Source: JBMYZL01 sp965661765
Lineage (GTDB): Bacteria; Bacteroidota; Bacteroidia; Flavobacteriales_D; Sanyastnellaceae
Direction: 5' to 3'
Assembly (NCBI GenBank): GCA_965661765.1
Contig: CBFIFE010000008.1
Location: 10,052 to 74,051, forward strand
Length of the DNA: 64,000 nt
Of this stretch, positions 17,169-25,341 are shown piece after piece (positions within the stretch are counted from its first letter, which is position 1; each line of letters begins with the position of its first letter). The position numbers and the translations under genes were made by a program. The notes under the pieces were generated by a model. It ran no database searches and was not told the origin of the DNA. It saw only the letters and a program-made list of their open reading frames with translations.

Positions 17169-17537
17169 ATGATTCGCTTTTGGTCCACCTTCTTGCTGTC
17201 GCTTTTTGTCACTGTTCTTGCAGGGGATGCGGTTCACGGGTGGTCGCATGTTGAGGTTGTCGATTTGGGGCCCGAGCCGGAGGCTCACCATCGCTGCCAT
17301 GGAGACCACAGTCACCACCACGAGGATTCTCCCTCCGATGCACCGGGTCCTGCCGACTGCCACTTGTGCGATTGGGAAAACGCCATCGTTCCGGAGCCGA
17401 TTGCGCTCGACCTTCTGCCGGAAATGCCCTCGCGCATCGCAGGGATCCATGTACCCGGTGTTCATCCACCTTCGGCTGCATGCAGCCATTCACTGCTTGC
17501 ATCTGCAGATCGCGGACCTCCGGCGAAAGTGCTTTGA
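17169..17537 (+). CDS. Secreted His-rich CxxC protein beside a TonB receptor
   Basis: The 122-residue protein has a signal peptide (MIRFWSTFLLSLFVTVLAGD). A histidine-rich stretch follows (HHRCHGDHSHHHED, about residues 40-53), then a CHLCDWEN motif at about 64-71. The clustered His and CxxC suggest transition-metal binding in the periplasm. Small His/CxxC proteins of this look sit upstream of TonB-dependent receptors in other Bacteroidota. Here the receptor starts 62 bases downstream and a DUF4625 lipoprotein follows it. The function is inferred from composition and context, with no named family recognised. Confidence 0.7.
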   Translation: MIRFWSTFLLSLFVTVLAGDAVHGWSHVEVVDLGPEPEAHHRCHGDHSHHHEDSPSDAPGPADCHLCDWENAIVPEPIALDLLPEMPSRIAGIHVPGVHPPSAACSHSLLASADRGPPAKVL

Positions 17538-17599
17538 TTTTCGGCCGCTGAGCAGCGCCAGGGTGCGCTGAGTTGTCCACTTTTTTCTCAAACCTTTCG

Positions 17600-19630
17600 A
17601 TGCAATCCACAGTTCGCTTTCTGGGCGGGTGGTTGTGGGCATTCACCATGTTGATGGGCCATGTTTGGGGCCAATCCCCGAACGATTCCCTCCCTCCACA
17701 TGCGTGGCAGTTGGAATTGCCAGCTGCATCTGTTCATGCCGCCTCGCCGTTGCCTTCCCCTTCAAGTTCTGCCGCCACAGTGGTGGCTCGACTCGGCCAA
17801 ACCCCCGGCGTTCGCTTGGCGAATCTCGGTGAGGGCTTGGTGCAGCCTGTGCTGGCTGGGCTGCAGGGCTCCCGGGTTCAGCTCATCGAACGCGGCATGC
17901 CCATGCATGGGGGGCGCTGGGGCAGCGACCATGGTGCGGTCCTGCCGTTTCAATCGCTTTTGTCCCACGACATTCAAGTCGCTCAAGGCATGGACAGGCT
18001 GGGGTTTGGTGCGTTGATCATCGAGAGTGTGCCTTGGTTGCCTGGCCGGGACACCACACGGTGGGAAGTCGCTCTTCGCGGTCGAATGGGGGACGGGCTC
18101 TGGGGGACGGAGGCCCGTTGGACCCAACGCAGGGATGACCTGCAAATCAGCGTGGAAGCGGTCCAAGCCACATTTGGTGATCGCAATGTTCCCGACAGCG
18201 GGTTCGTTTATCTCGGTCGGACCTTGCCCATCCGGGATGGAAGGCTGCTCAACACCTCTGGTCGTTCTCAAACTGGCCGTGCAGCTTTGCGATGGCGAGG
18301 TCGGCACAGCTGGGAGATGGCGGTTTCCGGTGGGCGAGTGGAGCAGGGCTTGTTTCCTGGTTTTGTGGGGTTTCCTTTGGAAGCAGACCTCCGAGGGGAC
18401 GATGCGCCATTTTTGCGATCGCTGCCGCTTGCTGAAAGCAGCCGGCTCTCGTTGACCCTCCGTTCGTGGCGGGCGGGCTCCGGTGGTCGCTGGCGGTTCG
18501 GGGTTCAATGGAATGATCGATCCGAGTTTGCGCCACCTCATGCACACGGTTGGGGACCGCTGCCTGACGATGCTTTGAGCTTTCAGTTGAAGGAATTCGG
18601 CGGGTTTGCTGGTTTTGACAAGAACTTGGCTCAGGGCTGGCAGATCAGCGCAGAGGCCGAATGGCTGAACGCCCAAACCGCGGGGTGGGAATTCCTGTTG
18701 CCCGATCACCAACGGCTTCGGCTCGCCGCTGGCCTCTTTCACGAGGGAGACGTCTGGACTTGGGGCGCGCGGTTCGCCTTTGCCGATCATCGGGCTGCGG
18801 CGCACCAAGAGCCCCGGTACAACGCAGCAGGTGACACTGTGGGATTGGACGTTCGCGCAGAAGCACTCCACCGAGAATTTGTGGGGATGACCTTGCATCT
18901 TGAGCGTGGGCTTTCCACGCGCGGAACCCTGCGGGTGCGGGGGCTGTCTCGTCTTCCGGATGCGTACGAGCTCTCGGCGAATGGCATCCACCACGGCACT
19001 GCGCGTTTTGAACAAGGCTCTCGCGATTTGCGCCCCGAGCATGAATTGGAAGTCGCAGTGGATTGGTCGGCGACCCGTTGGGCTGTGCGCGCATGGGGAG
19101 CTGCCTCGCCGGATTTCATTTTTTTGACCCCTACCTCAGCATTCGCGCCCATTGCCCATGCGGGTCAGGTCATGGCCTTCGAGCAGGCGCCAGCTTGGCG
19201 AATGGGGCTGGAGGCCCATTGGCAAACGCAGACAGCGCGCCCAGAATCCCCTTGGTTCATGGATGTCCGGGGCGCGGCGCTGGCCGCGTGGCGTTTGGAT
19301 GAAGGCACCGGGCTTCCATTCACCCCACCATTCGATGCCACGATCACCTTGGGCTGGCGCCCCATCGCTTGGATGCAATGCACGCTGGCAGCACAGGCCA
19401 TTGCGCCCTCGCTGATGCTTGCTCGCAACGAAGTCTACACCCCAGGGGTGCTGTTGGTGGACGCTGGGGTGGAAGCGGAGGGCCAAGTTTGGCAAAACCC
19501 TTTCACCCTTCGCCTGCAAGTCCGAAATGCAGGCAACACCGCTTACTTCAACCACATCAATCCTTACCGCGTCCTTGATCTTTCGGAACAAGGGCGCACC
19601 ATTGAATTGTCTTTAAACACTCAATTTTGA
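17600..19630 (+). CDS. TonB-dependent receptor
   Basis: The preferred start ATG 17600 gives a 676-residue precursor with a signal peptide (MQSTVRFLGGWLWAFTMLMG, ending HVWGQ); an in-frame TTG at 17573 is less likely. The plug region (about 40-160) includes AATVVARLGQTPGVRLANLG and the RVQLIERGMPMHGGRWGSDH loop typical of plug domains. The rest is a beta barrel rich in aromatic girdle residues, ending TIELSLNTQF with the terminal Phe needed for BAM insertion. No N-terminal CarboxypepD_reg domain is present and no SusD partner is adjacent. That points away from glycans and toward metal or small-molecule uptake. It lies between the His-rich protein and the DUF4625 lipoprotein. Confidence 0.88.
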   Translation: MQSTVRFLGGWLWAFTMLMGHVWGQSPNDSLPPHAWQLELPAASVHAASPLPSPSSSAATVVARLGQTPGVRLANLGEGLVQPVLAGLQGSRVQLIERGMPMHGGRWGSDHGAVLPFQSLLSHDIQVAQGMDRLGFGALIIESVPWLPGRDTTRWEVALRGRMGDGLWGTEARWTQRRDDLQISVEAVQATFGDRNVPDSGFVYLGRTLPIRDGRLLNTSGRSQTGRAALRWRGRHSWEMAVSGGRVEQGLFPGFVGFPLEADLRGDDAPFLRSLPLAESSRLSLTLRSWRAGSGGRWRFGVQWNDRSEFAPPHAHGWGPLPDDALSFQLKEFGGFAGFDKNLAQGWQISAEAEWLNAQTAGWEFLLPDHQRLRLAAGLFHEGDVWTWGARFAFADHRAAAHQEPRYNAAGDTVGLDVRAEALHREFVGMTLHLERGLSTRGTLRVRGLSRLPDAYELSANGIHHGTARFEQGSRDLRPEHELEVAVDWSATRWAVRAWGAASPDFIFLTPTSAFAPIAHAGQVMAFEQAPAWRMGLEAHWQTQTARPESPWFMDVRGAALAAWRLDEGTGLPFTPPFDATITLGWRPIAWMQCTLAAQAIAPSLMLARNEVYTPGVLLVDAGVEAEGQVWQNPFTLRLQVRNAGNTAYFNHINPYRVLDLSEQGRTIELSLNTQF

Positions 19631-19633
19631 TCC

Positions 19634-20389
19634 ATGAAACATGTTCATTTCACCCTCGCGGCGCTCGCTGCTGCTGTCCTCTTCGGTTGCCAAGAAGCAG
19701 ACCTCACCCCGCCGTCCATCGCGCTTGTAGCGAACGGATCTCTGGCTCCTGGAGAGGCAGAAGCTCTGGCAGGCACACCCCTCAACGTCACCATCGAGTT
19801 GACGGACAATGAAAAACTCGGTTCGGTGCGCATCGATCTCCATGATGCTGCCGGACACTCCCACGATGGGGAAGAAGCCGAGCTCATCTTGTTCTCCGGC
19901 GCTGAAGATTGGGCCTTGCTTGAAACGTCGAATCTGGCCGGATCGCAGCGGCTGTTGACCAAATCTTACGACATCCCTGGACACATTCGCGGCATGTGGG
20001 ATTTGGTCGTGGACCTCACGGACGCCGAAGGCAACGAGGCTGAAACCGCGTACCTGCAAGTGCATGTGGAAAATGACAGCATTCCGCTCTTTGTCGTGCC
20101 GTACACAACGGAGCCGGTTTGGTCGGCAGGCAGTTCGGTTGCCTTGGCGGGTGACTTAACGGATGCTGACGGGCTGCTGTCGGGCGTGGCCAGGCTTCGA
20201 GACCACGATGGAACCCTGATCACCGAGCAGAACATCCCTTTGAGCGAAGGTGATTTGGCGGCGGACTTGTCCTTGGTGTCTTTCAACATCCCGACAGATG
20301 CCGGGGGAGAAGAGCTGGAGGTGGAGTTGGAAGCGACAGATTTGGCAGGCCAAACCTGCCTCACCTCCTTTCACGTTGAAATCGAATGA
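19634..20389 (+). CDS. DUF4625 lipoprotein
   Basis: The 251-residue precursor has the lipobox LFG-C (MKHVHFTLAALAAAVLFGCQ). Two Ig-like halves follow: residues about 25-140, and about 145-251 with DLTDADGLLSGVARLRDHDG. The phrase DNEKLGSVRIDLHDAAGHSH matches the DUF4625 signature (LxxIxIDIHxxxGHxH). DUF4625 lipoproteins are usually encoded with TonB receptors; this ATG is 4 bases after the receptor stop. The His/Asp signature may bind a metal (inference). It is probably an outer-membrane surface or periplasmic partner of the receptor. Confidence 0.85.
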   Translation: MKHVHFTLAALAAAVLFGCQEADLTPPSIALVANGSLAPGEAEALAGTPLNVTIELTDNEKLGSVRIDLHDAAGHSHDGEEAELILFSGAEDWALLETSNLAGSQRLLTKSYDIPGHIRGMWDLVVDLTDAEGNEAETAYLQVHVENDSIPLFVVPYTTEPVWSAGSSVALAGDLTDADGLLSGVARLRDHDGTLITEQNIPLSEGDLAADLSLVSFNIPTDAGGEELEVELEATDLAGQTCLTSFHVEIE

Positions 20390-20433
20390 TGGCTCCGATT
20401 TCGCCGTGAACCGATCGGCCTGCACCGAGCAAC

Positions 20434-20470
20434 GGTGGCGAGGCGTTCCATGAGAAGCGCCTCGCCCACC
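20434..20470. terminator. Hairpin after the DUF4625 gene
   Basis: GGTGGCGAGGCG (20434-20445) pairs with CGCCTCG-C-CCACC (20458-20470), leaving one bulged C and a 12-base loop. It lies 45 bases downstream of the DUF4625 stop and directly abuts the 9-base repeat array. It is a probable transcript end for the receptor operon. No T run follows. Confidence 0.6.
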
Positions 20471-20580
20471 TAGTTCCCTAGTCACCTTAGTCCCCTTAGT
20501 CCCCCTAGTTCCCTAGTCCCCCTGGTTCCCTAGTCACCCTCGTCACCCTAGTCTCCCTAGTCTCCCTAGTCTCCCTGGTT
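20471..20580. repeat. 9-base minisatellite array 1 (CCCTAGTCC family)
   Basis: About 12 copies of a degenerate 9-base unit, consensus CCCTAGTCC (variants CCCTAGTTC, CCTTAGTCC, CCCTGGTTC), fill the space between the convergent DUF4625 and Icd genes. The array begins immediately after the hairpin and reaches the Icd TAA stop at 20579-20581. Confidence 0.9.
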
Positions 20581-22795
20581 ATCCGTTGAGGATGCTGTTC
20601 AACGTCACCGAAGGCCGCATCACCTTTGCGACTGCGTCAAAGTTGGGCCGGTAATATCCGCCAATCGCCGCCGAAGAACCCTGCACAGCGTTGAGTTCTG
20701 CAACGATGGTCGCTTCGTTTGTTCGCAGCGCCTCTGCCACCGGGGCAAAGGCAGCGGCCAATGCCGTGTCCTTGGATTGGGCGGCCAAAGCCTCCGCCCA
20801 AAACAGGCCCAAATAGAAATGGGAGCCACGGTTGTCAATGCCGCCCAAACGGCGTGTCGGCGACTTGTCTTCGTCGAGGAAGCGCGTGTTCGCCTCATCC
20901 AGGGCCTCAGCGAGCACAGCAGCGCGGGGGTTGTTGTAGCGCTCAGCGAGGTGCTCAAGGGAAACCGCCAAAGCCAAAAATTCGCCGAGGCTGTCCCAGC
21001 GCAAGTAGTTCTCTTCCACCAGCTGCTGCACGTGCTTCGGAGCAGAACCCCCCGCTCCTGTCTCGAAAAGCCCACCGCCATTCATGAGCGGCACGATGGA
21101 CAACATTTTTGCGGAAGTCCCGACCTCAAGAATCGGGAACAAATCGGTCAAATAATCCCGCAGCACATTGCCCGTCACCGAAATGGTGTCTTGACCCGCT
21201 GAAATCCTCTCCAGGGAGAATTGTGTGGCCTCGACAGGGGAGAGGATGTGAATGGAGAGGCCAGTGGTGTCATGTACACCGAGGCAGGCCTCGACCTTCT
21301 GGATGAGTTCGCGGTCGTGTGCGCGCTTGCTGTCGAGCCAAAACACCGCAGGATCACCCGTCGCCCGCGCCCGAGAAACGCCAAGCTTCACCCAGTCGCG
21401 AATGGGCGCGTCCTTGACCTGGCACATCCGGAAAATGTCACCAGCCTCGACTGGCTGCACGAGCAGCACCTCGCCATTCTCGGCGAGGACCTCGACACGG
21501 CCGGCCGCGCTCAACTGGAACGTCTTGTCGTGGGAGCCATATTCCTCTGCTTTCTGCGCCATCAAGCCCACGTTGCTGACGCTGCCCATCGTGCGGGGGT
21601 CGAACGCTCCGTTCGCCTTGCAGTAATCGATGGTGGTGGCGTAAACACCCGCGTAACTCCGGTCCGGAATGATGGCCTTTGTGTCTTGCTGGAGGCCGGC
21701 GGCGTTCCACATTTGGCCTGACGTTCGAATCATCGCAGGCATCGAAGCATCAATGATCACATCCGAAGGCACATGCAAATTCGTGATGCCCTTGTCGCTG
21801 TTCACCATGGCCAAATCCGGCCCTGCCGCCAGCGCCGCCTCAAACGCTGCTTCAATGGTCGCCCGCTGGTCCGCTGGCATGCCTGCCACCGCATTCAAGA
21901 CAGCGCCCAATCCATTCCGCACGTCGGCCCCAGCAGCCCCCAGTTCGTCGGCATGCGCTGCAAAGACGTCCGCAAAGAAGACTTCGACCGCCGCCCCGAA
22001 GATGATCGGATCGCTGACTTTCATCATCGTTGCCTTCATGTGCAGCGAGAACAGCACGCCTTTCGCCTTCGCGTCCGCGACTTGTTCGGCCAGGAACGCT
22101 TTGAGCTTGCCCATGTTCATGACCGCCGCATCGATGATTTCACCTTCTTGCAGGGCAATCGAAGGCTTCAAAACCTGGCGTTCCCCGCCATCAGCCGGTA
22201 CAAATTCGATCCGGGCTGTGGTGGCGCCGCTCAGGGTGGTGGAGGTTTCCGAGCCATAGAAGTCGCCTTCCGACATGCTGGCGACGTGGGACTTGCTGTC
22301 CTTCGACCAAGCCCCCATCCGATGTGGGTGCTTGCGAGCGTAGGCCTTGACCGCTTTCGGGGCACGGCGGTCGCTGTTGCCCTCCCGCAATACCGGGTTG
22401 ACTGCTGAACCCTTGACCCGGTCGTACCGTGATCGCACCTCGCGCGCTTCGTCCGTTGCCGGATCTTCGGGATAGTCCGGCAAGTCGAAACCTTGTCCTT
22501 GCAATTCCGCAATCGCCGCCTTCAGTTGTGGCACGGAAGCGGAAATGTTGGGCAGTTTGATGATGTTCGCTTCTGGGGTCTTCGCCAACGCGCCGAGTTC
22601 TGCCAACGCATCAGTCACCCGCTGGTCTTCCTTCAATCGTTCGGGAAACAGCGCCAAAATCCGTCCTGCCAGGGAGATGTCTCGCGTCTCGAGGTCGACC
22701 CCAGCAGCGGCGGCAAACTTTCGGACGATGGGCAGGAACGAAGCGGTTGCGAGGGCAGGCGCCTCGTCAGTCAGTGTGTAGATGATCTTTGCCAT
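20579..22795 (-). CDS. icd: NADP-dependent isocitrate dehydrogenase, monomeric
   Basis: The enzyme oxidises isocitrate to 2-oxoglutarate with NADP+ in the TCA cycle. The 738-residue length and start MAKIIYTLTDEAPALATASF identify the monomeric IDH-II family (usual length about 735-745), not the 45-kDa dimeric type. Recognisable blocks are LPNISASVPQLKAAIAELQG, GSAVNPVLREGNSDRRAP, HPHRMGAWS with SHVASMSEGDFYGSE, and LHMKATMMKVSDPIIFG. Its stop codon directly abuts the 9-base repeat array. It starts 12 bases downstream of the stop of the PNGase-like gene on the same strand. Confidence 0.95.
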   Translation of the reverse strand: MAKIIYTLTDEAPALATASFLPIVRKFAAAAGVDLETRDISLAGRILALFPERLKEDQRVTDALAELGALAKTPEANIIKLPNISASVPQLKAAIAELQGQGFDLPDYPEDPATDEAREVRSRYDRVKGSAVNPVLREGNSDRRAPKAVKAYARKHPHRMGAWSKDSKSHVASMSEGDFYGSETSTTLSGATTARIEFVPADGGERQVLKPSIALQEGEIIDAAVMNMGKLKAFLAEQVADAKAKGVLFSLHMKATMMKVSDPIIFGAAVEVFFADVFAAHADELGAAGADVRNGLGAVLNAVAGMPADQRATIEAAFEAALAAGPDLAMVNSDKGITNLHVPSDVIIDASMPAMIRTSGQMWNAAGLQQDTKAIIPDRSYAGVYATTIDYCKANGAFDPRTMGSVSNVGLMAQKAEEYGSHDKTFQLSAAGRVEVLAENGEVLLVQPVEAGDIFRMCQVKDAPIRDWVKLGVSRARATGDPAVFWLDSKRAHDRELIQKVEACLGVHDTTGLSIHILSPVEATQFSLERISAGQDTISVTGNVLRDYLTDLFPILEVGTSAKMLSIVPLMNGGGLFETGAGGSAPKHVQQLVEENYLRWDSLGEFLALAVSLEHLAERYNNPRAAVLAEALDEANTRFLDEDKSPTRRLGGIDNRGSHFYLGLFWAEALAAQSKDTALAAAFAPVAEALRTNEATIVAELNAVQGSSAAIGGYYRPNFDAVAKVMRPSVTLNSILNG

Positions 22796-22807
22796 GGGGC
22801 GGCAAAA

Positions 22808-23977
22808 TTAAGGCATCTTGCCGACCTGCCGGTTGCCGACAATGTGGGCTGCGACGTTGAAAAAGTTCTGGGCCGTATCGGCGTAGGGTTGTGCTGTGGG
22901 AATCTCAATGGTCAACTTGTGGGTTCCTGGAGGAAGCTGGCCCAAATCCACAAGCCGCGCCGGCACATCGCTGCCCGGGCACCAACCCGATCGCGAATAG
23001 TCGCTGCTCGCGATCCGTTCTTCGATGCTGTCACCTCGCCACAGTGTCTTTTCCGTCCAAACCCCAGCGCTCGGGTTGAAGCGACGGAAGCTCGCGCAGT
23101 CGTCTCGCCAGGGGGTGAACCGATCGATTTCTGCCTCGTTCAACAGCACAATGTGCTCGCACGGGGTGAATTCATCGCCGCTGCTGTGGCCACCATGTCC
23201 CGTCGTGGTCAGGTGGAGCGTGGCGTTTGCCAATGGTTCGGTGAGCGTGAATTCCGTGGAGACAGGGCCATCGGCGAAGGCGGTGAACTGGGTTTGGTCT
23301 GCGAACAACTTCGTCGTATTCATCACAGGAACAACCACTTTCGGCTGCTTTGTGTGCAGCTCTGCGGCCGTGGGGGTCCAATGCAACGCAGCATCCACAA
23401 CGTGGCCATGGCCGCTCCAAGTGTCGATGAACAGCCCGATGAAAAACGGGCCTTCCAGCACAGGCAGGAGCGAGGTCAAATCGGCTGTCCACTGCACCGA
23501 ATCGGCCCATCGCGGGATGTACACTGGGCGGTACTCGTCTGCACGCGGGCCGTCCGAAAAATGCCCCACGCCGAATGGTGTGATGAACCTGAGCAATTCA
23601 ATGGCCGGGGCGCTCGGGGCCAAACCCTGTTCGATGGCCGCCCGCGTGCCAGGATCGTCGGGCCAGGCGCACAGCAACCCCGATTTGTCCCATGGGTCCC
23701 CGGCTGACCGCAAGGTGACCTCGGCCGTGACCCGTGGCTGCTGTTGAAATTCGGGGCCTGAGACGCGCCGGATGAGCAGGCGACCGTTGTCCAGCCTTTG
23801 CCAACCCGCCATCTCCGTCAACAATGTGTCTGGCTGAAAGGCGACCGGCAAGCCATCGGCGATTTGCAGGCGGACGGGGGTGTCGGGGTTTGGCGAGGCG
23901 CAGCCGAGCAGGCCCCAAAAGATGCAACATCCGATCCAAGCAGCCGACGCGCGGCTTGTGAGTTTCAATTTGTTCAT
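22808..23977 (-). CDS. PNGase F-like lipoprotein
   Basis: The preferred start ATG 23977 (MNKLKLTSRASAAWIGCCIF, lipobox WGLLG-C) gives 389 residues. The C-terminal half matches the PNGase F C-terminal fold. Signature stretches are TTTGHGGHSSGDEFTPCEHI, FTPWRDDCASFRRFNP and SRSGWCPGSDVPARLVDLGQ. The N-terminal half also resembles the family (YIPRWADSVQWTADLTSLLP, FFIGLFIDTWSGHGHVV). PNGase F removes N-glycans from glycoproteins by cleaving the Asn side-chain amide. The lipobox would place this enzyme on the envelope rather than free. Catalytic Asp/Glu equivalents look present but were not aligned. Confidence 0.78.
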   Translation of the reverse strand: MNKLKLTSRASAAWIGCCIFWGLLGCASPNPDTPVRLQIADGLPVAFQPDTLLTEMAGWQRLDNGRLLIRRVSGPEFQQQPRVTAEVTLRSAGDPWDKSGLLCAWPDDPGTRAAIEQGLAPSAPAIELLRFITPFGVGHFSDGPRADEYRPVYIPRWADSVQWTADLTSLLPVLEGPFFIGLFIDTWSGHGHVVDAALHWTPTAAELHTKQPKVVVPVMNTTKLFADQTQFTAFADGPVSTEFTLTEPLANATLHLTTTGHGGHSSGDEFTPCEHIVLLNEAEIDRFTPWRDDCASFRRFNPSAGVWTEKTLWRGDSIEERIASSDYSRSGWCPGSDVPARLVDLGQLPPGTHKLTIEIPTAQPYADTAQNFFNVAAHIVGNRQVGKMP

Positions 23978-24047
23978 GGAAAATTTGACTGGGAGAAAGC
24001 ACAAATTCGGCCTCCAAATTAGCTGCCTTTCGCTCTAAATTGTGGGC

Positions 24048-25328
24048 ATGAACCTGTCTACTTTTCAACGGCCTGCAATGATCCTGGCCTGTGCACTGGG
24101 CATGTCGCCCATGTCAAATCTCGCGCAAAATGATTGCGATGGTGAGCGTTACCGGTACACTTCGGCATTTCCGGATGTCAATGTGATGTATGATGTGCCT
24201 TACGGGTCAAATATCAACGCCCTCGGACTGGAGGAGACGCTTGTGGCGGACATATATATGCCTGAAAACGATGCGGCGATGAATCGGGCGTTGGTGGTGG
24301 TGGCCCATGGTGGGTTTTTCCTCAGCGGGGCGAATGACGGTGAAGACGTTGTGTCCATCTGTGACGACCTCGCTCGAATGGGCTATGTCGTCGCTTCCAT
24401 CTCTTACCGCCTTGGGGTGGATGACCTCTTCGATTTGGAGACCTCGATGGTGGAGGCGGTTTGGCGAGGGGTGCATGATTCGCGCGCGGCGGTTCGATAT
24501 TTCCGGAAGAGTGTGGCCGAGGATGGGAACCCCTACGGAATTGATTCTGAACGGATTCTGTTGGGCGGGGTGTCTGCGGGTGGATTCATCGCCTTGCACC
24601 ATGCCTATGTGGATGAAGAGGCGGAGATTCCCGAACAAATCGACGAGTCGGCACCGGGTCTTGGCGGGGGGCTTGAAGGAGAATCGGGCAACCCTGGATA
24701 CAGCTCGGATGTCTTGGGCATTTTCAATGTCGCCGGCGCCATTCGCTCGGTGGAGTGGATCACGCCGGGCTCAGAGCCTGTGGTGTCTGTGCATGGCACG
24801 GAGGACAACACGGTACCCTATGGCACAGACGTGATCACACTGACCGCCATTCCCATCATTGAGGTCGATGGCTCCTCTGTGGTCCACCAAGCTGCGGATG
24901 CCGCTGGCGTGGAAAATTGCCTCCACACCTTGGAAGGGCTGGACCATGTGGCCCACATCGGCAACGCGGACGCCTATGACGCCACGTTGTCTGCGATCGC
25001 TGGTGGCATGTCGGGTTGGTTGTGTGCGGATTGGTCTGCCAGTTGTGACACCTACGATTACACCAGCGATGTCCCGGACTTTGCGGCATTGGCTGCTTGG
25101 AACCTGTACCCCAATCCGATGGCCGCAGGCGATGAACTCCGTTGGACGGGGCTGTCAGATGTGGCCACCCTCGACGTTGTGGACGCAGCAGGCAGATGCA
25201 TCGACCGGGAGCTTGTGGCGGGCGCGCAATCGGTTGTGTTGTCCCTGAGCCCCGGTGCGTATTTCGTGACGGCGAAGGACAGGCAGGGCGAGGTGTTGGG
25301 CAGGCCTTTGCAGGTGATGGTGCGCTGA
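24048..25328 (+). CDS. Secreted alpha/beta-hydrolase esterase with T9SS tail
   Basis: ATG 24048 starts MNLSTFQRPAMILACALGMS; a GTG two codons upstream is less likely. The 426-residue product has an alpha/beta-hydrolase domain (about 40-330) with oxyanion HGGFFLSGAN, nucleophile elbow LGGVSAGGFIALHHA, and acid/His candidates VHGTEDNTVPYG and LEGLDHVAHIG. These match the carboxylesterase/BD-FAE type. A T9SS type A tail follows (about 345-426; WNLYPNPMAAGDELRWTGLS, VVDAAGRCIDRE, LSPGAYFVTAKD). The substrate is unknown; a feruloyl-, acetyl- or lipid-esterase role is possible. Confidence 0.87.
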   Translation: MNLSTFQRPAMILACALGMSPMSNLAQNDCDGERYRYTSAFPDVNVMYDVPYGSNINALGLEETLVADIYMPENDAAMNRALVVVAHGGFFLSGANDGEDVVSICDDLARMGYVVASISYRLGVDDLFDLETSMVEAVWRGVHDSRAAVRYFRKSVAEDGNPYGIDSERILLGGVSAGGFIALHHAYVDEEAEIPEQIDESAPGLGGGLEGESGNPGYSSDVLGIFNVAGAIRSVEWITPGSEPVVSVHGTEDNTVPYGTDVITLTAIPIIEVDGSSVVHQAADAAGVENCLHTLEGLDHVAHIGNADAYDATLSAIAGGMSGWLCADWSASCDTYDYTSDVPDFAALAAWNLYPNPMAAGDELRWTGLSDVATLDVVDAAGRCIDRELVAGAQSVVLSLSPGAYFVTAKDRQGEVLGRPLQVMVR

Positions 25329-25341
25329 GTTTCGTTGCGCG

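Noticed and set aside
17762..19042. 426-codon minus-strand frame
   Set aside because: It is antisense to the TonB receptor. No domain or signal sequence is visible and the composition is low-complexity.
22493..23707. 404-codon plus-strand frame
   Set aside because: It is antisense to icd and the PNGase F-like gene, both strongly supported by motifs.
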